Positions 1-8,132 of a stretch of DNA of 64,000 bases are shown piece after piece (the first letter of the stretch is position 1; each line of letters opens with the position of its first letter). The stretch comes from Asticcacaulis sp. AC402. GTDB lineage: Bacteria; Pseudomonadota; Alphaproteobacteria; Caulobacterales; Caulobacteraceae. The stretch spans positions 91,838 through 155,837 of the forward strand of contig NZ_AWGC01000009.1 in assembly GCF_000495835.1 (NCBI RefSeq). Reading direction: 5' to 3'. The notes under the pieces were generated by a model. That model did no database searches. It saw only the letters and a program-made list of their open reading frames with translations, and was not told the origin of the DNA. The position numbers and the translations under genes were made by a program.

Positions 1-72
1 GGCAAGGGACGGGAAGGCGACAATGAGCGCCAGCGAGATTGCGGCGGAACGAACGAAGGGAGCGAGCGGCAT
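1..72 (-). CDS. N-terminus of an exported protein, cut by the window edge
   Basis: Twenty-four codons run leftwards from an ATG at 72 to the window edge with no stop. The peptide starts MPLAPFVRSAAISLALIVAF and continues PSLA: a short basic start, a hydrophobic core and a small-residue end, which is a Sec signal peptide. An AGAGG ribosome binding site lies a few bases upstream of the ATG. The mature protein is outside the window, so no function can be given. The call is export to the periplasm or beyond, nothing more. Confidence 0.6.
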   Translation of the reverse strand, partial: MPLAPFVRSAAISLALIVAFPSLA

Positions 73-184
73 GTCGGCCTCTGGGGCAAGAGCGGAAGCG
101 CGTTAACCCTCTTTGTGTCCGCCTGCGGGCCCCAATAAGAAATACCGACTTTCAGCCCGTGCGCAAAGAATCCGTAAGTCACGA

Positions 185-226
185 GTCTCATGCCAAAAAG
201 TGGATTGCCACTTTTTGGCATGAGAC
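185..226. repeat. Perfect 19-bp inverted repeat, possible terminator
   Basis: The arms 185-203 and 208-226 are perfect reverse complements around a four-base ATTG spacer; each arm contains the AAAAAGTGG/CCACTTTTT core. The hairpin sits just after the stop of the leftward gene at 230-694 and could end its transcript. The same core recurs at 846-902 and, degenerate, at 2161-2219, so it is a dispersed element rather than a one-off terminator. Confidence 0.8.
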
Positions 227-229
227 GTC

Positions 230-694
230 CTAATAGGCGACGTGCCTATGCCGGCGATCGTGGCAGTCGGGAGCGTGGGGCAGCAAGCGGCCATCGCCGA
301 GCCGGATATAGACGACTCGATGCGACACGACCCGCGTGGTCACTGTCGAGGATTCCCAGGAGGTCTGATACAGGTTGACGCCGGGGCTGCGCGGGCCCTG
401 GTCGTTATAATAGGTGTCGCTGCTGCGCCAGGCGTAGTCGCGCGGCTGTGTTTCAGGCTCAGGGGCTGGGCGGGGTGCCTGCTTAGGTGTCTGCGCGACC
501 TTGCGGGGCTTGTTGACAGGCTTGGCGCAATTGCACGCGACCGCCGTTCTTTTAGCCGCTTTTTTGACCGTCTTCTTGGTCACCTTATGGCTGTGGTCCT
601 TGCCATCGGGGCAGTGGGCGGCTGCGGGGAGCGCGACCGCCGCCACGGTAGCCGACAGGATCATGGTTAACAGCGCGGACTTCAGCGTGATCAT
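230..694 (-). CDS. Small exported His/Cys-containing protein, unknown function
   Basis: I do not recognise the family. The ATG at 694 is chosen over an in-frame ATG at 805 because it has an AAGGTG ribosome binding site and begins a clean signal peptide (MITLKSALLTMILSATVAAV, then ALPAAA). The protein is about 154 residues. Directly after the predicted cleavage site comes HCPDGKDHSH, then a Lys-rich stretch with Cys-Asn-Cys, a Pro-rich linker, and a tail with Cys-His-Asp and His-Arg-His. The His/Cys clusters at both ends of the mature chain suggest metal binding in the periplasm, but that is inference. The 185-226 hairpin lies just downstream. Confidence 0.6.
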   Translation of the reverse strand: MITLKSALLTMILSATVAAVALPAAAHCPDGKDHSHKVTKKTVKKAAKRTAVACNCAKPVNKPRKVAQTPKQAPRPAPEPETQPRDYAWRSSDTYYNDQGPRSPGVNLYQTSWESSTVTTRVVSHRVVYIRLGDGRLLPHAPDCHDRRHRHVAY

Positions 695-845
695 GTGCAA
701 ACACCTTGAACAAAAAAGGAAGAGACGACACCGAACCGTCGCGGCCATTTTCGTCTGACGGGCAGGTGAGTCAACCGCGTTGCGCCTATACGGGGAATTT
801 GACATGACCCGCCATGGGCTCTATGGGGCGTCTCCCTTTACTCTG

Positions 846-902
846 CCTCATGTTTATCCAAAAAGTGCCCAGGTACACGTCTTGACACTTTTTGACATGA
901 GG
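846..902. repeat. Imperfect inverted repeat, second copy of the 185-226 family
   Basis: The arms CCTCATG...CAAAAAGTG and CACTTTTTG.CATGAGG face each other across about 24 bases. The core and the outer CATGAGG ends match the perfect repeat at 185-226. It lies immediately upstream of the rRNA methylase gene at 919, so it could affect that gene's promoter or end a transcript from the left. Confidence 0.7.
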
Positions 903-918
903 CTGTTGCGGCAGGTTC

Positions 919-2157
919 ATGGCAGATTTCGAAGCACATATCGACAAGGTTGGATTTCAGGGTGATGGCATTACTGCCGGCGGCCTGATCGTGCCCATGA
1001 CCCTGCCCGGCGAGCGCGTCCTGGCGCGTCAGGGCAAGGAACGGCCGGAACTGGTCGAGGTGATAATGGCAAGCCCCGAGCGCGTCACGCCGCCCTGTCC
1101 ACATTTCTCCGCCTGTGGTGGCTGCACGCTTCAGCACTGGGACCTGGCCGCCTACAGCGCCTGGAAACATGAGGTCGTTGTCGCGCAACTGCGCCGCGGC
1201 GGGTTGGAGACTGAGGTTCTCCCTGGTTTCACAACACCGACCCATTCGCGCCGTCGCGTCGGCTTGCACGCGCGAAAACAAGGCAATCAGGTTCAGATCG
1301 GCTTCAAGGCGCGGCGCTCATGGTCGCTGGTCCCGATCGAGGTCTGTGTCATCTCCGATCCGGCCATCGTGGCGTCACTGCCGATGTTGCGGCAACTGGC
1401 GGCGCCTTTGTTCGAGCATCCGAAGTCCGCGCCAGTCCTCCACGTGACAGCGTCGCTGACCGGGCTGGATATCGATATCTCCGGCGTCGAGCGCACCAAA
1501 TCAGGCGGGCTGTCGGCCGATGCCCGAATGCAGATTGCCATGGCGGCCGGCGAAGCCGGTTTTGCCCGCGTGACTATGGGCGAGGACATCCTCTATCAGG
1601 TGCGCCAGCCCATGATCCGATTCGGCAAGGCGACGGTATCCCTACCCATCGGGTCTTTCCTGCAAGCCACGCCCCAGGCCGAAGCCGCCATGGCGGCCTT
1701 AGTCAGCGATTCGGTAGCCGGCGCAAAGAAGGTCGCCGACCTGTTCTGTGGCGCCGGCACCTTCACGTTTCCGCTCGCCGAGACCGCCGTGGTCTACGCT
1801 GCCGATGGCGCGGCCACGTCAATCGCGGCACTCAAGAACGCCATGGCCTCGGCACCGGGTTTAAAGACCATCACGCCGGAAGTCCGCGACCTGTTCCGAC
1901 GACCAATGGTGGCCGAGGAGATGAAGGGTTTCGACGCCATCGTCTTCGATCCGCCGCGCGCAGGCGCCGAGGCGCAAGCCTTCGAAATCGCCCGTTCCGG
2001 CGTCGCCCATGCCGTTGCGGTAAGCTGTAATTTACAGACCTTTGTTCGTGATGCTAAAATCCTTGTGAACGCAGGTTTTTCGCTGGACAGGGTGACCCCG
2101 ATAGATCAGTTTTTGTGGTCAGCCCACGTGGAACTGGTGGGTGTCTTCTCCCGCTAA
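919..2157 (+). CDS. rlmD: RlmD/RumA-type 23S rRNA (uracil-C5) methyltransferase
   Basis: This is a SAM-dependent enzyme of the TrmA/RumA family that methylates C5 of a uridine in 23S rRNA (U1939 in E. coli numbering). The N-terminus (about residues 3-50) looks like a TRAM RNA-binding domain. Cys60, Cys66, Cys69 and Cys143 fit the C-x5-C-x2-C...C 4Fe-4S set of RumA. The SAM loop DLFCGAGTFTFPLA is near residue 275, FDPPRAG follows, and the nucleophile is in VSCNLQTF at about residue 371, with the general-base Glu in HVELVG near the end. The length of 412 is normal. The exact uridine is not provable from sequence, as RlmC/RlmD/TrmA paralogues share these motifs. The gene stands alone. Confidence 0.88.
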   Translation: MADFEAHIDKVGFQGDGITAGGLIVPMTLPGERVLARQGKERPELVEVIMASPERVTPPCPHFSACGGCTLQHWDLAAYSAWKHEVVVAQLRRGGLETEVLPGFTTPTHSRRRVGLHARKQGNQVQIGFKARRSWSLVPIEVCVISDPAIVASLPMLRQLAAPLFEHPKSAPVLHVTASLTGLDIDISGVERTKSGGLSADARMQIAMAAGEAGFARVTMGEDILYQVRQPMIRFGKATVSLPIGSFLQATPQAEAAMAALVSDSVAGAKKVADLFCGAGTFTFPLAETAVVYAADGAATSIAALKNAMASAPGLKTITPEVRDLFRRPMVAEEMKGFDAIVFDPPRAGAEAQAFEIARSGVAHAVAVSCNLQTFVRDAKILVNAGFSLDRVTPIDQFLWSAHVELVGVFSR

Positions 2158-2160
2158 AAA

Positions 2161-2219
2161 ACCTCCTGCCAAAACGTACAAGTCCTTGCCCATGCACCTT
2201 TTTGGACCTACATGAGGTG
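2161..2219. repeat. Degenerate copy of the AAAAAGTG palindrome
   Basis: The arms ACCTCCTGCCAAAACGTAC and GCACCTTTTTGG..CATGAGGT are imperfect reverse complements. They resemble the repeats at 185-226 and 846-902 and lie directly after the rlmD stop codon, where they may act as a transcription terminator. Confidence 0.4.
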
Positions 2220-2258
2220 TTATAATAAGTTCCGAAAAACAAGAAATGTTTTTAGAGA

Positions 2259-2945
2259 GTGGCGTACGTGATTTCCGTTATCATGCCTACCCTTAACGCC
2301 GAAGACCATCTGGTGCGTACCCTGTCGTCTCTCGTACCCGGGGTCGTCGAAGGCCTGATTCGCGAAGTCATCATCGTTGATGGCGGGTCCGATGATTCGA
2401 CGCTTGAGATCGCTGATTCGACAGGATGCAAGGTCATTCGTACCGATGCGGCGCGGGGATTGCAGCTGTGGCAAGGCTGCCGGGCGGCGCGCAGCGACTG
2501 GATTATGATCATGCACTCGGACTCTCAGCTCGGCGACGGCTGGATGGACCAGGTACAGGTCCATATCAACAGCCACGCTACCCAGGCGGGCTATTTCCAT
2601 CTCAAGTTCGACGATCCGTCCTGGCTGGCTTCGCTGTGGGCAGAGTTGCTGGCTGCGCGGGCGCGTTGGCTGGCCATGCCCAGTGGCGACCATGGGCTAT
2701 TGCTGTCACGGGCCCTGTATGACTGCGTCGGCGGCTACAAGGACCAGGCGGCATTCGAGGATGTGGCCCTGGCCATGGCGCTGGGAAGGGCGCGGTTGCG
2801 GCCCATGGCCGCATCCTTGACCACCAATGCCCGCCGGTTCAAGGCGCGTGGCTGGGCGGTCGGACTGCTGACCAAGGGAGCGCGGTTCATGCTGTATCTC
2901 TTGGGGGTACCACCCAAGCCGCCGATGGTGAAACGGCCGGCGTAG
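2259..2945 (+). CDS. Family 2 glycosyltransferase (TIGR04283-like)
   Basis: A 228-residue GT-A glycosyltransferase. The N-terminal VISVIMPTLNAEDHL strand, IIVDGGSDDST (about residues 39-49) and a DxD-like HSDSQ (about 86-90) are the nucleotide-sugar and metal site. GDHGLLLSR and the downstream FEDV segment match the group usually labelled rSAM/selenodomain-associated transferase 2, but no radical SAM or selenium gene is nearby, so that label says little about function. The start is a GTG at 2259 (Met-Ala-Tyr-Val); the upstream AGAGAG is a weak ribosome binding site. Donor and acceptor are unknown. A hydrophobic patch near the C-terminus may touch the membrane. Confidence 0.8.
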   Translation: MAYVISVIMPTLNAEDHLVRTLSSLVPGVVEGLIREVIIVDGGSDDSTLEIADSTGCKVIRTDAARGLQLWQGCRAARSDWIMIMHSDSQLGDGWMDQVQVHINSHATQAGYFHLKFDDPSWLASLWAELLAARARWLAMPSGDHGLLLSRALYDCVGGYKDQAAFEDVALAMALGRARLRPMAASLTTNARRFKARGWAVGLLTKGARFMLYLLGVPPKPPMVKRPA

Positions 2946-3000
2946 GAAGACGATTTGACGACGAACCGCACGAACACCCCTACGGGGCTTCACGAACTTT

Positions 3001-3148
3001 TGAGCGCATCCCAAAAGTGTGACGCACTTTTGGGATTAAGCTGCGCGACAAAACAAAAACTTAGAGCGCAATCCGATAAAGTGTGTGGCACCCGCACGGG
3101 CGCTCCCGTTTTCGGATAAATTGCGCGACAAAACAAAAACTTAGAGCG
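3001..3148. repeat. Two tandem copies of a palindromic intergenic element in the 2946-3289 gap
   Basis: The gap 2946-3289 has no credible gene. Copy 1 has a perfect 12-bp inverted repeat (3008-3019 with 3025-3036, ATCCCAAAAGTG arms). Each copy ends in the same 27-bp block that starts TGCGCGACAAAACAAAAACT, at 3042-3068 and 3122-3148, so the period is 80 bp. Copy 2 contains TAGAGCGCAATCCGATAAAG and a TTTCGGATAAATTGCG arm. A third copy lies in opposite orientation at 30984-31056. It resembles the mosaic repeats common between genes of alphaproteobacteria. Confidence 0.85.
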
Positions 3149-3289
3149 GGGTTTTGGTTCCATCAAATCATATCCCGCTCCGGACGTTGCTCGTGCTAAG
3201 CAAAAAGGCCCACTACGAGGAGCACCTGGCCGCCAGTTTCACAGATACGTCGCTTCGCGTCGGGTTATCACCTTGCCCGGTGACAGATC

Positions 3290-5149
3290 TTATCTATCTG
3301 CCGTGGCGTCGATAATCCGCGCGTCGTTTGCTGCCAGGGTCAAGGTTTTGGTTGGCTGGCCCATCAGTTGGCGATAGATCCAGTAATTGGCGGCAACTTC
3401 TTCGACATACTGACGGGTCTGGGCCACAGGGATCGACTCCAGAAACAGCAGGGCATCGGCGTCCGGCCCCAGGCTGTCCATTGCATCCTTCACCGGACGC
3501 GGACCGGCATTATAGGCCGCCAGGGTCCGCAGCAGGTCGCCGTCGATCACCTTGGAATCGAACAGACGCGTGATATAGTTTTGCCCGACTCTCAGATTGA
3601 TCTCCGGTGTCAGCAACTGCTTCGGCTTGGCGGTGAAACTGGCATCGTTCTCGACCAGGGCTGCCGTCGCCGGCATCAACTGCAGCAACCCATAGGCACC
3701 GGAATAGGAATAGGCCTTGGGGTTGAACTTGCTTTCCTTGCGCGCCAAGGCAAAGACCAGTGCCTTGGGCACCTTATAGCCACCCGCGGGCGCGAAATCC
3801 GGCATAGGATACAAGGATGCGTCGAACAGCTTGTCCGTGCGCTTCAGCTGGCTGACCGGGATCTGCGTCCGGGCCGACAGGGCCAGCCAGCGGTCGCGCT
3901 CTTCGCCTGTAGTCGCGCTTTGCACCGCCGCCTGCAATTCGTCCTGAGCATCCTCGAACCGGCCAACCTGGATCAGCGCATTCATCCGCTGCGCCTTGGA
4001 ATGCGATTGGGCCCACCCGAAGTCGCCTTCCAGAACCGCCGCCATGGCCGTGCGCGACTGACCCGAAAAGGTCGGCAATTCGCCCTTTTTTGACAGGACA
4101 ACCGCCGGCGTGACGCCCAGGCGCTGCTCGGCAACCAGACCATAGAAGGTGAACGGGAAGCTGGCCGCGATCTTGAAATAGCCCTCGGCCTCATCGGCCT
4201 TGCCGAGCTTCAGGGCGGCGCGGCCAGCCCAGTATGAACCTCCCGACTGGCTCCAGGCGTTTTGGCTGGGATCAGTGGCGACGAACCTGAACGCGGCCAG
4301 GGCCTGATCGTAACGGCCGAGGCGCCAGTTGGCCAGGCCGGTGACCCAGTGGTCGCCAATCTGCTTGCCCAGCCTGGCGGCCTGCTCCAGTTGGCCGTTA
4401 TTATAGGCCGACCGCGCTGACTTCGGCGTCAGGTCTTCGCCGGCCGGAGCGCCGGGATTGTGCGTCGTTTGTGGCGCCGCGTTCAGCAATCCGGTACCGC
4501 TCAGCCGGACCGCCGTACTTGCGGCGGAGGCAACTTCCCCGGCTGGAACAGCGCCCAACAGCGATGGAAACGCCGGATCTGGCGCACCGTCGGGCTTCTT
4601 GCGCTTGGCAAGTCCCCAGACGCGCATCGCCATCGGCTGGTCGCCGTACGTATCGAGCCAAGCCATCAACTCGTCATAGGTCGAGGTATATTTGCGGTGG
4701 AACAGCTTGCTGAACGTGGCGTAGCCCATCAGGCGCTGGTCCTTGACCTGGGCCAGCCTGGCGTCGGCGTCGTCGAAATCGCCGGCCTTGATCATCGCGA
4801 AGGCTGCCTGGTACAGCTCCGCATCCCGCGGCGCCAGCGGTAAATTCTGGGCGACGGCCTTGGTCGGTGCCTGAGCCTGACCGGCAACCAGAGCATAGGG
4901 CAGGGGGGCAGCATTGACAATAATCGTGGAGTCAGCCGCCTGGGTGGCAGCTTGTGTTGCGGTCAAGGGCGCAGGGAGTTGAGCGGCAAGGTGCCGGGAA
5001 GCAAGACTGGGGGAAGCAAGGCTGGAGGCGGAAAAGTCGGGAGTCAAGACGTCCTGCGCCATCGCGGACGCGGACAGGGCCATCAGCGCAGTGCCGGTGG
5101 TCAGAAGGCGGCCCAGGAGACGGGCCTGAGTTTGGCGGTTGGACGTCAA
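3290..5149 (-). CDS. Soluble lytic murein transglycosylase (Slt family)
   Basis: A 619-residue periplasmic enzyme that cleaves the MurNAc-GlcNAc bond of peptidoglycan with formation of 1,6-anhydro-MurNAc. A signal peptide covers residues 1-31 (LMALSASAMAQ). The long middle part (about 110-440) is alpha-helical and repeat-like, as in the Slt70 ring. The catalytic domain starts near residue 460: the Glu of ARKESKFNP (about 470) is the general acid, followed by SGAYGLLQLMPATA and the LAAYNAGPRPV segment. Length fits the family. The gene is monocistronic by spacing; the 5150-5331 gap upstream has no obvious promoter motif. It joins the amidase, M23 peptidase and PBP1A in this window as peptidoglycan enzymes. 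Confidence 0.9.
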   Translation of the reverse strand: MTSNRQTQARLLGRLLTTGTALMALSASAMAQDVLTPDFSASSLASPSLASRHLAAQLPAPLTATQAATQAADSTIIVNAAPLPYALVAGQAQAPTKAVAQNLPLAPRDAELYQAAFAMIKAGDFDDADARLAQVKDQRLMGYATFSKLFHRKYTSTYDELMAWLDTYGDQPMAMRVWGLAKRKKPDGAPDPAFPSLLGAVPAGEVASAASTAVRLSGTGLLNAAPQTTHNPGAPAGEDLTPKSARSAYNNGQLEQAARLGKQIGDHWVTGLANWRLGRYDQALAAFRFVATDPSQNAWSQSGGSYWAGRAALKLGKADEAEGYFKIAASFPFTFYGLVAEQRLGVTPAVVLSKKGELPTFSGQSRTAMAAVLEGDFGWAQSHSKAQRMNALIQVGRFEDAQDELQAAVQSATTGEERDRWLALSARTQIPVSQLKRTDKLFDASLYPMPDFAPAGGYKVPKALVFALARKESKFNPKAYSYSGAYGLLQLMPATAALVENDASFTAKPKQLLTPEINLRVGQNYITRLFDSKVIDGDLLRTLAAYNAGPRPVKDAMDSLGPDADALLFLESIPVAQTRQYVEEVAANYWIYRQLMGQPTKTLTLAANDARIIDATADR

Positions 5150-5331
5150 AACTGCACCTTAAAGCGGCGACCGGCTGGCCGAAAGGACGGGACACTAATG
5201 AAACTTTTGTGCCTGGGCAACCCCTTGCGCATTGGCCAAAAGTTGCCTGGTGACAATGTGACAGACAAGGTGACGGAGCAAGCTACATTTCCTGACAGTT
5301 GAGTCACTTTATTTTGAGTCGACTTTGCGCG

Positions 5332-6168
5332 TTACAGCTCCGCCTGCACGGTGAGTTGCAGCAGATCCCGCCAGAACAACCCCTTCGCCAACGGCTGCTT
5401 CAACAGGAAACTAGCCGGATAGCTGGCCATGGACGGTACATTCGGATCGCCATGATAGCCGACGACACGCCCACGCAGCTCGCTCAAACGCTGATCCAGG
5501 TTCAAGACCACCGACACGGCGCCGGCGCCCAACAGCAGGATGGCTTTGGGCGACGCCAACCGAATCAGGGCCTGCATGAAAGGCGTCGTCAGCGAAATAT
5601 CTTCGGCCATCAAAGGCCGCCCGCCGGCTGGGCGCCAGAAGACGCATGGCGTCAGCAGGGCGCGGTCCTTGACACCCGCCGCCTGCAAGGCCGCATCGAT
5701 CAAGGCGCCGGGTTTACCGGCAAACGCCTGGCCAGAGAGATCCTCTTCGGCATCGGGGCACTCGCCGACCACGATCAGGTCGGGGGTGTCGCTGCCGCGA
5801 AACCGCACCAGCTGCGTGGCACCTTCGTGGCGCATAGGCATATGCTGGAACGCCTCCAGTTCGGCATAGAGCTCATCCAGCGAGCGCGCGGCGGCGGCGC
5901 GCTGCTTGGCTTCATGTAACACGGTACCGATATCCAGCCCGGTAAGGTTTTGCGGCTTGAGCGCATTGACGGCCCCGCCTTGCGGCCCCGAAGCCACAGG
6001 GGTCACACGAATTTGCGTGACTGCCGCAGCGGCACGCGGATTTGGTGATTTATTTTCGCTGAGAGTCCGATTAAGAGGCGCATTCGCGTAGGACTCTTCC
6101 AACTCATGGTCGATGAGAAAGCCGAGGTAGCTCTCTAGTTCCTTGGTTAGATCGTCGGACGGGAACAT
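5332..6168 (-). CDS. Divergent family 4 uracil-DNA glycosylase without Fe-S cysteines
   Basis: The fold and motif order are those of family 4 UDG, which removes uracil from DNA: GECPDAEEDLSGQAFAGKPG (usual GEAPG.DED..G.PFVG..G) near residue 133, then FWRPAGGRPL, ASPKAILLLGAGA, and a C-terminal YPASFLLKQP. The protein has only two Cys (in GEC and TPC), so the four-Cys 4Fe-4S site is absent: the usual C-x2-[KR] pair is MPMR, and the later Cys position reads LTTPF. The usual HPAYLL/HPSYLL histidine is Tyr. The first 90 residues are a low-similarity extension. It may be an inactive paralogue, or a glycosylase using a changed mechanism. It is divergent from the ETF-QO gene, 108 bp away. Confidence 0.75.
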   Translation of the reverse strand: MFPSDDLTKELESYLGFLIDHELEESYANAPLNRTLSENKSPNPRAAAAVTQIRVTPVASGPQGGAVNALKPQNLTGLDIGTVLHEAKQRAAAARSLDELYAELEAFQHMPMRHEGATQLVRFRGSDTPDLIVVGECPDAEEDLSGQAFAGKPGALIDAALQAAGVKDRALLTPCVFWRPAGGRPLMAEDISLTTPFMQALIRLASPKAILLLGAGAVSVVLNLDQRLSELRGRVVGYHGDPNVPSMASYPASFLLKQPLAKGLFWRDLLQLTVQAEL

Positions 6169-6276
6169 GTGGGGCCTTCAAAAACGCGCAACCTGTCATA
6201 GCGGGCTGCGCGCCTGAGTTCAAAACAAAACGGGGAGCCCCCTAACGGGGTAACCCGTCGGGAGGTAGAACAGATT

Positions 6277-7959
6277 ATGGTCGATATGCCGGTTGAACGC
6301 GAGGCGATGGAATATGATGTGGTCATCGTCGGAGGAGGTCCGGCTGGACTGTCTGCGGCTATCCGGCTGAAGCAGCAGGCTGCCAAAGCCGGCATCGAGG
6401 TCACCGTCGCCGTGCTGGAAAAAGGTTCGGAGATCGGCGCCCACATCCTGTCGGGCGCGGTGTTCGACACCTCTGGGCTGGCGAAACTCTTTCCCAACTG
6501 GAAGGACCTTGGTGCGCCGCTTGACACCAAGGTGTCAGACGACAAGTTCATTTATCTGGGTCCACAGGGCGCGCTCGATATCTCGTCGCTGCCCATGCCG
6601 GGCTATATGAGCAACCACGGCTGTTATGTCGGCTCGCTGGGCAATCTGACGCGTTGGCTGGCCGAACAAGCGGAAGGGGCGGGCGTCGAAATCTATCCCG
6701 GTATGGCCTGTTCTGAGGTCCTGTATGACGAGGACGGCGCTGTAAAGGGCGTGGTCGCCGGTGTCGCCGGCGTAAGCCGCGACGGCCACCATAAACCGGA
6801 CCATGTGCCCGGTATGGACCTGCTGGCAAAATATACCTTCTTCGCCGAAGGCGCGCGCGGTTCACTGTCGCAGCAGGTCATCCGCAAGTTCGAACTCGAT
6901 GCCCAGGCCGACGTGCAGAAGTATGGCATAGGCATCAAGGAACTGTGGAAGGTCCAGCCTTCAAAGTTCAAACCGGGTCTGGTCCAGCACACTCTGGGCT
7001 GGCCGCTGGATGAAAAGACGGGCGGCGGCTCGTTCATGTATCACTTCGGCGATCACTATGTGTCGATCGGCTTCGTGGTCCATCTCAACTACCAGAACCC
7101 CTATATCTCGCCCTATGACGAGTTCCAGCGTTTGAAGCATCATCCGGTGATCGCCGAGGTTCTGGAAGGCGGCCAGCGCGTCGCCTACGGCGCCCGCGCT
7201 ATCAGCGAAGGTGGCTATCAGTCGGTGCCGAAACTGGTCTTCCCGGGGGGCGCTTTGATCGGCTGCTCGGCTGGGTTCGTTAACGTGCCACGGATCAAGG
7301 GCTCGCACAACGCTATCAAGAGCGGCATCCTGGCAGCCGATGCAGCGGTCAAGTCCCTGGCCTCGGGCACACCGGCGCGGACCCTGGACGGTTATCAGAC
7401 GGCGTATGACCATTCCGATATCAGGCGCGAACTGAAGCTGGTGCGCAACGTCAAGCCGCTGCTCAGCCGCCTCGGCACGACCTTAGGCACGGTTGTCGGC
7501 GGCATGGAGATGTTTGTCACCAACCTGCTGGGCGGGTTCAGCCTGTTCAGTGGTTCGGGCACCTTGAAGCACGGCAAGTCGGACGCCCATTCGATCAAGC
7601 CTGCGGCGGAGTTCAAGCCGATCAAGTATCCCAAGCCTGACGGCGTGCTGTCGTTCGACAAGCTGTCGTCGGTGTTTATCTCCTCAACCAATCATGAGGA
7701 GGATCAGCCGGTTCACCTGGTGCTGAAGGACCCACATATCCCGATCGACATCAACCTGGCCAAGTATGCGGAACCGGCCCAGCGCTATTGCCCCGCCGGG
7801 GTGTATGAGATCGTCGGGCAAGATATCGGTAAGCCGCGGCTGCAGATCAACGCCCAGAACTGCGTCCACTGCAAAACGTGCGACATTAAGGACCCGACCG
7901 GCAATATCGTCTGGGTCACGCCCGAAGGTGGTGGCGGCCCGAACTATCCGAACATGTAA
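6277..7959 (+). CDS. Electron-transfer flavoprotein-ubiquinone oxidoreductase
   Basis: ETF-QO takes electrons from reduced electron-transfer flavoprotein (fed by acyl-CoA and amino-acid dehydrogenases) and passes them to ubiquinone at the inner membrane. The FAD motif VVIVGGGPAGLSAAIRL is at residues 14-30. The quinone-binding and membrane-surface region is in the middle (GGYQSVPKLVFPGGALIGCS, then AGFVN). The C-terminal ferredoxin-like domain has the 4Fe-4S cysteines in CPAGVYE and NCVHCKTCDIKDP, and ends GGGGPNYPNM as is typical. The 560-residue length is normal. The start at 6277 has a GGGAGG ribosome binding site. No etfAB genes are in the window. Confidence 0.95.
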   Translation: MVDMPVEREAMEYDVVIVGGGPAGLSAAIRLKQQAAKAGIEVTVAVLEKGSEIGAHILSGAVFDTSGLAKLFPNWKDLGAPLDTKVSDDKFIYLGPQGALDISSLPMPGYMSNHGCYVGSLGNLTRWLAEQAEGAGVEIYPGMACSEVLYDEDGAVKGVVAGVAGVSRDGHHKPDHVPGMDLLAKYTFFAEGARGSLSQQVIRKFELDAQADVQKYGIGIKELWKVQPSKFKPGLVQHTLGWPLDEKTGGGSFMYHFGDHYVSIGFVVHLNYQNPYISPYDEFQRLKHHPVIAEVLEGGQRVAYGARAISEGGYQSVPKLVFPGGALIGCSAGFVNVPRIKGSHNAIKSGILAADAAVKSLASGTPARTLDGYQTAYDHSDIRRELKLVRNVKPLLSRLGTTLGTVVGGMEMFVTNLLGGFSLFSGSGTLKHGKSDAHSIKPAAEFKPIKYPKPDGVLSFDKLSSVFISSTNHEEDQPVHLVLKDPHIPIDINLAKYAEPAQRYCPAGVYEIVGQDIGKPRLQINAQNCVHCKTCDIKDPTGNIVWVTPEGGGGPNYPNM

Positions 7960-8132
7960 CGGTTTCTTCTCTTTCCGTTCCCGTTTCCGGTGGGGGGCGA
8001 GGTCAGAGCAAGGTGAGGCCGATTGGGTGAGGGGCCTTTGCAAACTGAGTTTAACCGAAATTAAGCCGTTGGCGGTTATGTCTGGTTCCCAAGGGTGCGC
8101 TGAATGGCGCCCCACCGGGAAATCAGAAAGCC

